This document shows, in pieces, positions 33,309 to 42,187 of a stretch of 64,000 bases of DNA. Position 1 is the stretch's first letter. Each line of letters begins with the position of its first letter. A program made the translations under genes and the position numbers. The stretch is taken from the NCBI GenBank assembly GCA_044507525.1, contig JBIQJM010000008.1, positions 1 through 64,000 of the forward strand, read 5' to 3'. The DNA comes from Zeimonas sp044507525 (GTDB lineage: Bacteria; Pseudomonadota; Gammaproteobacteria; Burkholderiales; Burkholderiaceae_E). The notes below the pieces were generated by a model. It searched no databases, was not told the DNA's origin, and saw nothing but the letters and a program-made list of their open reading frames with translations.

Positions 33309-34427
33309 TTGAACGCCGCTACTCCGGACGCGAACGACTCCGCGCCTCCGTTCCGCCTGCTCGTGCTCGAGCAATCGGAGCTCGACTACGAACTGCTCGT
33401 CGCGACGCTGTCGCGCGATCGGCTGGCGGTGGCCGCTCGTCGGATCGAAACGCGCGAACAGCTGGTCGATGCGCTCGCATCGCAGGAATGGGACGCCGTG
33501 ATCGCCGACTCGCGGCTGCCCGGCTTTCCGGGAACCGAGGCGCTGCAGCTGGTGCGCGCCGCCAGCCGCATCCTGCCGTTCATCATCGTCTCGGGCTCGC
33601 TCGGCGAGGAAGCGGCAGTTGCCGCGATGCGCGGCGGTGCCGACGACTACCTCGTCAAGGGAAGGCTCGCGCGTCTCGCGCCGGCGCTGCTCAACGCGGT
33701 CTCGCTCGCGCAGGCGCGCCTCGAGCGCGAGCGCGCGACGCTCGCGCTCGAACGTTCCGAGCACCGGCTGCACGAGCTGTACACGCACCTGCAATCGGTC
33801 GTCGACGACGAACGCGCGGCGATCGCACGCGAGATCCACGACGACATCGGCGGCATGCTCACGACGCTTCGCTTCGACCTGTCGTGGATCGAACGAAACG
33901 GCGACGCCGCGTCGGCGGAGCGGGCGCGGCACGCGCTGCGCACGACCGTCGGCATCATGCAGTCCGCCCAACGCATCCAGCGCAACCTGCGGCCGCCCGT
34001 GCTCGATGCGGGCCTGCTCGATGCGATGAACTGGCAGGTCGCCGAGTTCCGGCGAAGCACGGGGATCGACGCGAAGCTCTCGTGCAACCTGCCCGCCGTC
34101 GCCCTCGACGAAGCCCACGCGATGACGGTCTACCGGACACTGCAGGAGTCGCTCACGAACGTCGCCCGGCATGCGGGCGCCAGCGCCGTGCACGTCGACC
34201 TGATCGTCTCGGCCGACGGGCTGTCGCTCGAGATCATCGACGACGGGGTCGGCCTGTCGCCGCAGGCGCTCGAGAAGCCGGGCTCCTTCGGCCTGCGCGG
34301 TCTCGCCGAGCGAGCCCGAAGGGCCGGCGGCTGGATCGACGTCTCGCCGGGCGAGCGCGGCACCTGCGTACTGCTGTCGTTGCCGCTCGCCGAGCGGCTG
34401 CCCGCGCAAGCGCAGGCCGCGGCATGA
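33309..34427 (+). CDS. Receiver-containing NarL-type sensor histidine kinase
   Basis: A cytoplasmic protein of about 372 residues without membrane helices. An N-terminal receiver-like domain (about 17-140: RLLVLEQSELDYELL, VIADSRLPGFPG, ADDYLVKGRL) keeps the phospho-Asp and Lys, but has Glu-Gln where the acidic pair is usual. A HisKA_3 dimerisation domain follows with the phospho-His in AIAREIHDDIGGML (about 177), then an HATPase domain with ESLTNVARHAGA, IIDDGVGLS and GSFGLRGLAERA. The start is unclear; TTG at 33309 is taken because no ATG or GTG lies between it and the receiver domain in frame. It is coupled by ATGA to a NarL-type regulator and diverges from cheR. Confidence 0.85.
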   Translation: MNAATPDANDSAPPFRLLVLEQSELDYELLVATLSRDRLAVAARRIETREQLVDALASQEWDAVIADSRLPGFPGTEALQLVRAASRILPFIIVSGSLGEEAAVAAMRGGADDYLVKGRLARLAPALLNAVSLAQARLERERATLALERSEHRLHELYTHLQSVVDDERAAIAREIHDDIGGMLTTLRFDLSWIERNGDAASAERARHALRTTVGIMQSAQRIQRNLRPPVLDAGLLDAMNWQVAEFRRSTGIDAKLSCNLPAVALDEAHAMTVYRTLQESLTNVARHAGASAVHVDLIVSADGLSLEIIDDGVGLSPQALEKPGSFGLRGLAERARRAGGWIDVSPGERGTCVLLSLPLAERLPAQAQAAA

Positions 34428-35056
34428 TCCGCGTCGTTCTCGTCGACGACCACGCGATGATCCGGCGCGGGCTGCGCGAGACGCTCGCCGAGGGCGGCGA
34501 CATCGAGATCGTCGGCGAAGCAGGCGACTACGCGTCGCTGCGCAGCCTGCTGCGCGAGACCGCGGTCGACGTGCTGGTGCTCGACCTCAATCTTCCCGGC
34601 CGCAGCGGCATCGACGTGCTGCAGGCGCTCGCCGGCGACGAGCACGCACCGCGCGTCGTCGTGCTGTCGCAGTACCCCGAAGACCAGTACGCGATCCGCG
34701 CGCTGCGCAACGGCGCGATGGCCTACCTGAACAAGACAACCGAGCCGCGCGAGATCGTCGCCGCGGTGCGGGCGGTCGCCGCGGGCCGCAAGCACGTCAC
34801 GCCCGACGTCGCGCAACTGCTGCTCGATACGGTCACCGGCGCGGGCAGCGGCGCGCGTCACGAGCAGCTGTCCAACCGCGAGCTGCAGACGATGCTGCTC
34901 ATCGCGTCGGGTCGACGCCTGTCCGAGATCGCCGAGGCGCTGACCCTCTCGCCGAAGACGGTGAGCGTCTACCGTGCGCGCGTGCTGGAGAAGCTCGGCG
35001 TCGCGACGAACGCCGAGCTGGCGTCGTACGCGCTGCGCCACGGCCTCATCGAGTAG
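34424..35056 (+). CDS. NarL/FixJ-family response regulator
   Basis: A 210-residue regulator. The receiver has VVLVDDHAMIRRGL, the phospho-Asp in LVLDLNLPGRSG and Lys in AYLNKTTEPRE. The C-terminal LuxR helix-turn-helix reads SNRELQTMLLIASGRRLSEI then LTLSPKTVSVYRARVLEKL. The start overlaps the stop of the kinase gene, so they form a cognate pair. Targets are unknown; the GTAGGA-N5-TCCTAC dyad before flhDC resembles sites used by this regulator class. Confidence 0.95.
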   Translation: MIRVVLVDDHAMIRRGLRETLAEGGDIEIVGEAGDYASLRSLLRETAVDVLVLDLNLPGRSGIDVLQALAGDEHAPRVVVLSQYPEDQYAIRALRNGAMAYLNKTTEPREIVAAVRAVAAGRKHVTPDVAQLLLDTVTGAGSGARHEQLSNRELQTMLLIASGRRLSEIAEALTLSPKTVSVYRARVLEKLGVATNAELASYALRHGLIE

Positions 35057-35069
35057 CGCAAGCGCGCGC

Positions 35070-36581
35070 TCAGCTCTCCTCCTCGGAGAATGCCTCCTCG
35101 CGCCGTTTCGCGATCGCCGGAACCAGCACGACGACGAGAAGGATCACGGCGATCGCGAGCAGCGTCGCCGACAGGGGCCGCGTGACGAACACCGACCAGT
35201 CCCCTCGCGAGATCGTCATCGCGCGGCGCAGGTATTCCTCCATCAGGCTGCCGAGCACCAGGCCGAGCAGCAGCGGCGCCGGCTCGCAGTCGAGCTTGCG
35301 GAACACGTAGCCGAGGATCGCGAAGGGCAGCGTCACGTAGACGTCGAAGACGTTGTTGTTGATCGAATACGCGCCGATGCAGCAGAACAGCAGGATGGCC
35401 GGATAGAGCAGCCGATAGGGAACGGTGAGCAGGCGGATCCAGATCCCGATCAGCGGCAGGTTCAGGATCACCAGCATCAGGTTGCCGATCCACATCGAGG
35501 TGATCAATCCCCAGAACAGCGTCGGGTTGCTCGTCATCACCTGCGGGCCGGGCTGGATGTTGTGGATCATCATCGCCGCGATCATCAGCGCCATCGTCGG
35601 CGTGGTCGGGATGCCGAGCGTGAGCATCGGGATGAACGAGGTCTGCGCGCCGGCGTTGTTCGCCGACTCCGGGCCGGCGACGCCCTCGATCGCTCCCTTG
35701 CCGAAGCGCTCGGGCGTGCGCGAGAGCTTCTTCTCCAGCGCGTAGGACGTGAACGACGACAGCACCGCGCCGCCGCCCGGCAGCAGTCCGAGGAACGAGC
35801 CCAGCGCGGTTCCGCGCACGATCGGCGCGGCCGACGCGCGCATCTCGGGGCCGCTCGGCAGCAGTCGACCGACCTTGCGCGTGAACACCTCGCGCGACCT
35901 GCCCTCCTCGAGGTTCGCGATGATCTCGCCGAAGCCGAAGATGCCCATCGCGATCGCGGCGAGTTCGAGTCCGTCGGTGAGCTCGGGTATGTCGAACGAG
36001 AAACGCGCCACGCCCGAATTGACGTCGGTGCCGACCATGCCGATGAGCAGGCCGAAGACGACCATCGCGAGCGCCTTCAGGATCGAGCCGTGCGCGAGCA
36101 CCACGGCGGCGATCAGGCCGAGCACCATCAGCGAGAAGTACTCGGCCGGACCGAACTCGAAGGCGACCTCGGCCAGCGCCGGCGCGAAGGCCGCGACCAG
36201 CAGCGTGGCGACGGTTCCGGCGAAGAAGGAGCCGATCGCCGCGATCGCCAGCGCCGGCCCGGGCCGCCCCCGGCGCGCCATCTGGTAGCCGTCGAGCACG
36301 GTGACCACCGAGGACACTTCGCCGGGCAGGTTGACGAGGATCGCGGTCGTCGAGCCGCCGTACTGCGCGCCGTAGTAGATGCCGGCGAGCATGATCAGCG
36401 CCGTCGTCGGATCGGCGAACTGGTACGTGATCGGCAGCAGCATCGCGATCGTCGCCAGCGGGCCGATGCCGGGCAGCACGCCGATCAGCGTGCCGAGCAG
36501 CACGCCGACGAAGCAGTAGAAGACGTTGGTCAGCGTCAGCGACGCGGCGAATCCGAGCGCGAGGTTCGAAAGCAGTTCCAC
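35070..36581 (-). CDS. tctA: TctA, large membrane subunit of a tripartite tricarboxylate transporter
   Basis: A 503-residue protein with about 11-12 membrane helices. Family signatures are GTLIGVLPGIGPLATIAMLLP, YYGAQYGGSTTAILVNLPGE, GVAGPESANNAGAQTSFIPML and GIPTTPTMALMIAAMM. It works with TctB and a periplasmic TctC to import carboxylates by sodium or proton symport. No tctC lies nearby. GTG at 36581 is chosen, 7 bases after tctB. It is the last gene of the catabolic array and ends 13 bases from the convergent regulator gene. Confidence 0.96.
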   Translation of the reverse strand: MELLSNLALGFAASLTLTNVFYCFVGVLLGTLIGVLPGIGPLATIAMLLPITYQFADPTTALIMLAGIYYGAQYGGSTTAILVNLPGEVSSVVTVLDGYQMARRGRPGPALAIAAIGSFFAGTVATLLVAAFAPALAEVAFEFGPAEYFSLMVLGLIAAVVLAHGSILKALAMVVFGLLIGMVGTDVNSGVARFSFDIPELTDGLELAAIAMGIFGFGEIIANLEEGRSREVFTRKVGRLLPSGPEMRASAAPIVRGTALGSFLGLLPGGGAVLSSFTSYALEKKLSRTPERFGKGAIEGVAGPESANNAGAQTSFIPMLTLGIPTTPTMALMIAAMMIHNIQPGPQVMTSNPTLFWGLITSMWIGNLMLVILNLPLIGIWIRLLTVPYRLLYPAILLFCCIGAYSINNNVFDVYVTLPFAILGYVFRKLDCEPAPLLLGLVLGSLMEEYLRRAMTISRGDWSVFVTRPLSATLLAIAVILLVVVLVPAIAKRREEAFSEEES

Positions 36582-36588
36582 GCGCGAC

Positions 36589-37047
36589 TCAGCGGATCGG
36601 GTAGACGGGCCACACGGGGAACTGCAGCTCGAGTCCGCGGACGAACACCAGCCACGACAACGCGAGCAGCACGACGATCGCGACGATCGTCTCCTTCCAG
36701 CGGAACTCGTCGCTCGCCGTCGCCGAGATGCCGACGAGCAGCACGACCGCGACGACGAAACCGAGCCGCGGAAGCGCGAGGGCGAACACGAGGACCGACA
36801 GCAGGACCAGCGACAGCGGGCGCCAGCGGATCGCGCCGACGCGCTGGCCGTCGCCGCGGGCGAGCGACTGCAGCAGGATCGCCGCGCCGAGCAGCGCGAG
36901 CAGCACGCCGAGCATCGTCGGGAAGAACCCGGGCCCCATCCGGGCCGGCGTGCCGAGGGCGTAGTCCTGCGCGAGGAGCGCGAACGCAACTCCCATGGCG
37001 ACGAACATCACGCCCGCCCAGAAGTCGCGATGATTGCGAACACGCAT
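36589..37047 (-). CDS. tctB: TctB, small membrane subunit of a tripartite tricarboxylate transporter
   Basis: A 152-residue protein with four membrane helices (FWAGVMFVAMGVAFALLA, GPGFFPTMLGVLLALLGAAI, SLVLLSVLVFALALP, TIVAIVVLLALSWLVFV). The DYALGTPARMGPGFFP motif is diagnostic. GAGGGGACGGCG precedes the ATG. A 98-base gap separates it from the upstream MFS gene, so an internal promoter is possible. Confidence 0.93.
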   Translation of the reverse strand: MRVRNHRDFWAGVMFVAMGVAFALLAQDYALGTPARMGPGFFPTMLGVLLALLGAAILLQSLARGDGQRVGAIRWRPLSLVLLSVLVFALALPRLGFVVAVVLLVGISATASDEFRWKETIVAIVVLLALSWLVFVRGLELQFPVWPVYPIR

Positions 37048-37145
37048 CGCCGTCCCCTCCTCCGATCGTTTGCCGTTCCCGTCGGCGATTTTCCGCGAAG
37101 GCAAGCATACCGGCATGCGCAGGCCATCGACGCGATGCGGCGACG

Positions 37146-38366
37146 CTAGCCGGTGGCGGCTCCGGAGTGCATCGTCGGGGTGCCGACACGCGAGAGAAAG
37201 ATCATGCCCAGCAGCGCGAAGCCCGCCGCCACGGCGAAGGTAGCCGCGTAGCTGCCGAGCCTCCCGTAGATCGCGGCGAACAGCGACGGCCCGACCAGCA
37301 CGCCGCCGAAGGTGAAGAACAGCGCCCCGCCGGTGGCGGTGCTCGCCTGCCCGGTCGGCGCGAGGCGCGCCACCTCGGCGAGAAAGACGCCGTTCCACCC
37401 GATCGCCGTCGCGCCCATCGCGACGAACACGACGGCAGTGGCAAGGCGGCTCCAGCCGGGATCGACCTGCGTCGTGAACGTCGTCGCGACCAGCATCAGC
37501 GCACCGAGCACGAGCAGCGTGCTCCGGCTCGCCTGCAGGCGATCGGCGACCCATCCCCAGCCGATGCGCCCGGCCGCGCCCGCGAGCTGCACCGCCGACA
37601 GCAGCACGCCCGCTTCGATCAGCGTGTGGTGCGCCTCCTTCACCAGGAAGGTCACGGCGAAGGTCATCAGGCACAACTGCACGCCCGCGTAGCACAGCGC
37701 CGTCAGCGACAGGTAGCGCAGGTCGCGGTGCCCCCACACCAGCGCGATGCCGCCGAGCAGGATCGAAGGCCCGGACTGCCTGCGCGGCGCCGCGCGCCGA
37801 TCGTCGTCCCACTGCCTGCGAACCGGCTGGAGCAGCGCAAGCATCGCGATCGCCGACACCAGGACGACGAGCAGCGCCGTGCGCCAGCCGAACGCATGCG
37901 CGACGGGCGGTGCGACGAGCGCGGCCGCCATGCCGCCCAGCGGGACTCCGGTCTGCTTCAGCGAGAAGATCAGATTGCGGCTCGATGCCGGCGTGTAGCG
38001 CGTGAGCAGGTGGGCACCGGCCGGATTCGAGACGCCGTAGCCGAAGCCGAGCAGCAGCGACGCGGCGACGAGCGCCGCGACGTGCGGCACCATCGCGAGC
38101 AGCATGGCGGCGCCGACCAGCGCGAGCGCCGCCTGCGTCGTGCGGCAGGCGCCCAGGCGCGTGACGACGCCGCCGCCGAGCGCGGCGCTCGCCATCGCAC
38201 CCGCGTAGACGATGCTCACCTGGTAGCCGATCGCGGACGCGTCGAGCTGCAGCACCGTCGCCAGCTCGGGCGCGAGGACCGGTAGCGTCAACGACGCCAT
38301 CGAGACGATCGTCTGCGCGACGAGCATCGCGGAGATCACCACCAGCGCCGACGGAACTGCTGCCAT
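37146..38366 (-). CDS. MFS transporter
   Basis: A 406-residue carrier with 12 predicted helices. The conserved loop after helix 2 appears as GGGVVTRLGACRT and after helix 8 as GWGWVADRLQASR. SLKQTGVPLGGMAAALVAPP is typical of MFS subfamilies near the oxalate/formate and NarK-like groups. The substrate is unknown. It starts 4 bases after dctM and so belongs to the same transcript. Confidence 0.9.
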   Translation of the reverse strand: MAAVPSALVVISAMLVAQTIVSMASLTLPVLAPELATVLQLDASAIGYQVSIVYAGAMASAALGGGVVTRLGACRTTQAALALVGAAMLLAMVPHVAALVAASLLLGFGYGVSNPAGAHLLTRYTPASSRNLIFSLKQTGVPLGGMAAALVAPPVAHAFGWRTALLVVLVSAIAMLALLQPVRRQWDDDRRAAPRRQSGPSILLGGIALVWGHRDLRYLSLTALCYAGVQLCLMTFAVTFLVKEAHHTLIEAGVLLSAVQLAGAAGRIGWGWVADRLQASRSTLLVLGALMLVATTFTTQVDPGWSRLATAVVFVAMGATAIGWNGVFLAEVARLAPTGQASTATGGALFFTFGGVLVGPSLFAAIYGRLGSYAATFAVAAGFALLGMIFLSRVGTPTMHSGAATG

Positions 38367-38370
38367 CCGG

Positions 38371-39687
38371 TCAACGCACCTCGTCGACGAGCATCAGCGC
38401 AAGTTGCGGGAACACGGCAACGAGCGCGAGCACCGCGAGCATGATCAGCACGTAGGGCAGCGCGCCGCGGATGATGCGCTCGAGCGGAACGTCGCGCACG
38501 ACGCCTTGAACGACGAAGAGGTTCAGCCCCACCGGCGGCGTGATCAGCGCCATCTCCATGTTGATCGTCAGGATGATGCCGAACCAGATCAGGTCCCACC
38601 CGAAGGTGGAGATGATCGGGATCAGGATCGGCGCCGTGATCACGATGATCGACAGCGTCTCCATGAAGCAGCCGAGGAAGACCAGCAGCAGGTTGATCGC
38701 GATGAAGATCAGCCACGGCGAGACATCGAGTCCGGCCACCGTACGCGAGATGACCGGCGCCACCGACGTCGTCGTCATCGCGTAGCCGAAGACCATCGCG
38801 CCGGCGATGATCATCAGCACCATCACGCTGCTGCGCGCGGCGTCCTCGAGGATCAGGCGCAGCTTGCGCAGCGTGAGCTCGCGATAGATCACGCCGGAGA
38901 GCAGCAGGCTCGCCAGCGTGCCCAGCGCCGCCGCCTCGGTCGGCGTCGCGATGCCCTGGTAGATCGAGCCGAGGATGATCCAGATCAGCACCGCGATCGG
39001 GGCGACGTGCTGGAGCGCAACCAGCCGCTCGCGCGCCGTGGGTGCTTCGCCCGCCGCCTGCGCGTGAGCCGCTGCCGCACGACGCGCGCGCAGGGCCTGG
39101 CGCACCTGGTAGACCGTGAACGCGGCCGTCATGATCAGCCCGGGGATGATCCCGGCGATGAACAGCTTTCCGATCGACTGCTCGGCGACGATCCCGTAGA
39201 CGATCATCGGGATGCTGGGCGGGATCAGGATGCCGAGCGTTCCGCCCGCCGCCACCGCACCGGTCGCCTCGCTGTCGCGATAGCCGAAGCGGCGCATCTC
39301 GGCGACCGAGAACCGTCCGATCGCTCCTGCGGTCGCCACGCTCGATCCCGAGACGGCCGCCATCACCGCGCAGGCGAGCGTCGTCGCCACCATCAGCGCA
39401 CCGGGAACGCCGTGCAGCAGCGTGGCGAGCGACGCGTACAGGCGCGAGCCCATGCCCGAGGCAGAGATGATCGCGCCCATCAGGATGAACAGCGGCACGG
39501 CGGTCAGCGTGAAGCTCGTGATCGAGCCCCACAGCGTGGGCGCGACGAGCCCGAGCGCATCGACGCCGCCGCCGGTGAGCAGCAAGGCGCCCAGGGCGAC
39601 GCCGAACAGGCTGAAAGCCACGGGAATGCCGATCGCGAGGCACCCGAGCAGCGCGGAGAACATCGCCAGTCCGAGCCAGATCTCCAT
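38371..39687 (-). CDS. dctM: TRAP transporter large membrane subunit (DctM)
   Basis: A 438-residue permease of about 12 helices. It has family blocks AVPLFILMGAIISASGMGSR, AVSGSSVATAGAIGRF, AAGGTLGILIPPSIPMIVYG and GTLASLLLSGVIYRELT. It forms the transport core of a sodium-coupled TRAP importer with the adjacent DctQ and DctP. An Ala-rich cytoplasmic insert (about 200-220) is slightly unusual. Confidence 0.96.
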   Translation of the reverse strand: MEIWLGLAMFSALLGCLAIGIPVAFSLFGVALGALLLTGGGVDALGLVAPTLWGSITSFTLTAVPLFILMGAIISASGMGSRLYASLATLLHGVPGALMVATTLACAVMAAVSGSSVATAGAIGRFSVAEMRRFGYRDSEATGAVAAGGTLGILIPPSIPMIVYGIVAEQSIGKLFIAGIIPGLIMTAAFTVYQVRQALRARRAAAAHAQAAGEAPTARERLVALQHVAPIAVLIWIILGSIYQGIATPTEAAALGTLASLLLSGVIYRELTLRKLRLILEDAARSSVMVLMIIAGAMVFGYAMTTTSVAPVISRTVAGLDVSPWLIFIAINLLLVFLGCFMETLSIIVITAPILIPIISTFGWDLIWFGIILTINMEMALITPPVGLNLFVVQGVVRDVPLERIIRGALPYVLIMLAVLALVAVFPQLALMLVDEVR

Positions 39688-39712
39688 GGATTCGAAGGGC
39701 GCGTCGTGCCGG

Positions 39713-40243
39713 TCAGGCGGCGCTCGCGCGCCGGCGGTTCACCATCTCGACGACGTGCACGACGAGCAGCCAGACCATGCCCAGCACGAAGAACGAATAG
39801 GGGATCCAGAGCTCCACCGTGAACAGGCCCCACGATCGCTCGCCGGTCTCGAATGCCTCCCACCAGAACTGCGCGCTCAACCAGGCGAGCAGCGCGGCGA
39901 CGGCGAGCACCCCGACGTCGGCGATCCAGCCGAGCACGCGGCGCACCGCCGGCGAGACGCGCGTGACGACGAGGTCGACGCCGACATGCGCACCTTCGGA
40001 GAGCGCGTAGGCCACTCCGCCGAAGGCGATGAAGCCCATCAGGTACTCGGACACGTCGTTGACCCAGCCGGTCGTCGAAGCGAAGAAGGTGCGGGCGAGG
40101 ACCTCCCAGGTGACGAGAACGGCGATCGCGAAAGCGCCCAGGCCGACGAGGAAGCCCGAAAGGCGCGTGATCGCCGCGATCCAGCGCAGCGCCGCCGGCG
40201 CGCCGTCCGGGCGCGCCGCGGCATCGGCCCCGTGCCCGCTCAC
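39713..40243 (-). CDS. dctQ: TRAP transporter small membrane subunit (DctQ)
   Basis: A 176-residue protein with four helices. The DctQ signature is WEVLARTFFASTTGWVNDVSEYL followed by FGGVAYALSEGAHVGVDLV. The GTG start overlaps the dctP stop by 4 bases. Confidence 0.94.
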   Translation of the reverse strand: MSGHGADAAARPDGAPAALRWIAAITRLSGFLVGLGAFAIAVLVTWEVLARTFFASTTGWVNDVSEYLMGFIAFGGVAYALSEGAHVGVDLVVTRVSPAVRRVLGWIADVGVLAVAALLAWLSAQFWWEAFETGERSWGLFTVELWIPYSFFVLGMVWLLVVHVVEMVNRRRASAA

Positions 40244-41256
40244 CGCGCCGCGTCGCCGCCGGCGGCCTTCAGCAGTTCCTCACCGCCCGGAACGTCGGCC
40301 TTGAACTTCTCGAAGCTGTGCCTGCGGAACCAGTCCTGCCACTTCTTCCACGACGCTTCGGTCATCTTCTCGACCTTGACGCCGTTCTTCGCGAACAACC
40401 CGGCGACGCGCTGGTCCTCGTGCTTCGCGCCCTCGAGCGCCGACTGCTCCAGGCTCTGGCCGACCTCGACGAGGATCTTCTGCTGCTCGGGCGTGAGCTT
40501 GTTCCACGTCTTCATGCTGATCGCGATCGGCTCGATCGTGAAGTAGACGCTGTAGTCCTCGGGCGAGTTGTAGAACTTCGCGACCTCGTAGATGCGGAAC
40601 GCGCCGAAGGACCCCGAGGACGTCCACATCCCGTCGAGCAGGCCGAGTTGCATCGCGTTGTAGTTCTCGGACGACGGCATCGAGACCGTGGTCGCACCGG
40701 CCTGCTGCAGCGCGAACTCCATGAACTTGCCGGCCGCGCGCATCTTCATCCCGGAAACGTCCTGCGGCTCGTGGATCGGCTTGCCCGTGGTCGCGACGCC
40801 GCCCGAGATCTGGATCCACGACAGCGTCTTGAAGCCGTACTCCTGCGCCTTCTGCTCGAGCTGCTTCCATGCTTCGGAGTTGCGGAAGGCGAAGACGTCG
40901 TCGTGGCTTCTCCACAACCCGGGCAGCAGCACCAGGTTCATCTGCGGGATCGCGCCGGCGGCGTAGATGTACGGATAGATCGCCAGGTCGACCGTTCCGT
41001 TGCGCAGCGCCGTGTGCGTGGCGCTCGCCTTCACCAGCGACTGCGCCGGGAAGGTCGAAATCGTGATCTGTCCGTTCGTGCGTTTCTCGACTTCCTGCGC
41101 GAACTTGATCCCGGTGGCGATCACGTAGTCGGACTCGTCCTGCGGCCATTGATGCGCCATCTTGAGATTCAACGTCTGCGCCACCGCGGCGCCGGCGAAA
41201 GTGAAGGCGGCGCCCGCCACCAGCGCGGTACCGAACTTCGCGAATGGGGTCCTCAT
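40240..41256 (-). CDS. dctP: TRAP transporter periplasmic substrate-binding protein (DctP)
   Basis: A 338-residue binding protein with a signal peptide (about 1-26, cleaved after AVA). The mature part follows the DctP fold: LKMAHQWPQDESDYVIATGI, TISTFPAQSLVKASATHTAL, MKMRAAGKFMEFALQQAGA with the conserved arginine that binds the substrate carboxylate, and IAISMKTWNKLTPEQQKIL. It therefore probably binds an organic acid. GGAGGAAACG precedes the ATG. It lies 28 bases after meaB, so the acid is likely the substrate of the upstream enzymes. Confidence 0.95.
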   Translation of the reverse strand: MRTPFAKFGTALVAGAAFTFAGAAVAQTLNLKMAHQWPQDESDYVIATGIKFAQEVEKRTNGQITISTFPAQSLVKASATHTALRNGTVDLAIYPYIYAAGAIPQMNLVLLPGLWRSHDDVFAFRNSEAWKQLEQKAQEYGFKTLSWIQISGGVATTGKPIHEPQDVSGMKMRAAGKFMEFALQQAGATTVSMPSSENYNAMQLGLLDGMWTSSGSFGAFRIYEVAKFYNSPEDYSVYFTIEPIAISMKTWNKLTPEQQKILVEVGQSLEQSALEGAKHEDQRVAGLFAKNGVKVEKMTEASWKKWQDWFRRHSFEKFKADVPGGEELLKAAGGDAAR

Positions 41257-41284
41257 CGTTTCCTCCTCGGTGGTTCGCCGGATG

Positions 41285-42187
41285 TCACCCCCGGCGGTCG
41301 GTGCCTCGCGACATCGTTGCGAGAATCTCTTCGTAGAGCGCGACCGGCTCGTCGTCGAAGCGCTCCTCGGGCAGGCGCGCGAGCGTGGCGGCCAGCTGGC
41401 GGTACGCCAGCCGCTGCAGCCGGTAGCGGTTGAATCGCCGCCGGCGCGCGGCCGCGGGCCGACGCTCGAGCGCTTCACGCATCGTCTCGTCGATCAGCGC
41501 GTCGAGCTCGCGCAGCCCCGCTTCGTCGCCGGCCCGCACGAGCACGATGCGCGGCGCCGCAGCCGCGGGGCGCTGCGACAGCGTCGTCTTCAGCTCGAGC
41601 GCCATGCGACGTGCGCCGTCGAGGTCGGCCTTGTTGATCACGATGAGATCGGCGGTCTCGAGGATTCCGGCCTTCATCGCCTGGATCGCGTCGCCGAGAC
41701 CGGGCATCAGCAGCAGCACCTCGACGTCGACCAGTTCGCGCACGCCGAACTCGGCCTGGCCGACGCCGACCGTCTCGACGACGATCTCCGCGAAGTCGAA
41801 GGAATCGAGCGTCGACAGGATCTCCGGCAGGTTGTCACCGAGCCCGTCGCGCGTTTCTCCGCTGGGCATCGAACGCACGTAGACGCGCGGATCCTCGGCG
41901 AGCGCCTCCATGCGGATGCGGTCGCCGAGCAGCGAGCCGGCGCTGTCGGGACTCGTGGGATCGATCGCGACGATCGCCAGCGGCGAGGCCTTCTCGACGC
42001 GCAGGCGCGCGAGGCGCGCGATCAGCGAGCTCTTGCCGACGCCCGGTGCGCCGGTGATGCCGATGCGCGGTGCCGGCGTCGCGTCGTGCACGGGCTGGCG
42101 CAACAGTTCGTCGACGGGCATGCGCGCGACGCGCGTGAGCGCGCGGCCGACGCGACGGCGATCGAAGGGCGAGCCCGTCGACGTCAT
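41285..42187 (-). CDS. meaB: MeaB, G-protein chaperone of a B12-dependent acyl-CoA mutase
   Basis: A 300-residue GTPase that gates cofactor loading and protects the mutase. Walker A is GITGAPGVGKSSLI, followed by VAIDPTSPDSAGSLLGDRIRM, the switch-region VETVGVGQAEF and the guanine-specificity motif VINKADLDGAR. The C-terminal dimerisation helices follow. It is coupled by ATGA to the CoA-transferase gene and belongs with the mutase genes two positions upstream. Family members were formerly named ArgK. Confidence 0.96.
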   Translation of the reverse strand: MTSTGSPFDRRRVGRALTRVARMPVDELLRQPVHDATPAPRIGITGAPGVGKSSLIARLARLRVEKASPLAIVAIDPTSPDSAGSLLGDRIRMEALAEDPRVYVRSMPSGETRDGLGDNLPEILSTLDSFDFAEIVVETVGVGQAEFGVRELVDVEVLLLMPGLGDAIQAMKAGILETADLIVINKADLDGARRMALELKTTLSQRPAAAAPRIVLVRAGDEAGLRELDALIDETMREALERRPAAARRRRFNRYRLQRLAYRQLAATLARLPEERFDDEPVALYEEILATMSRGTDRRG

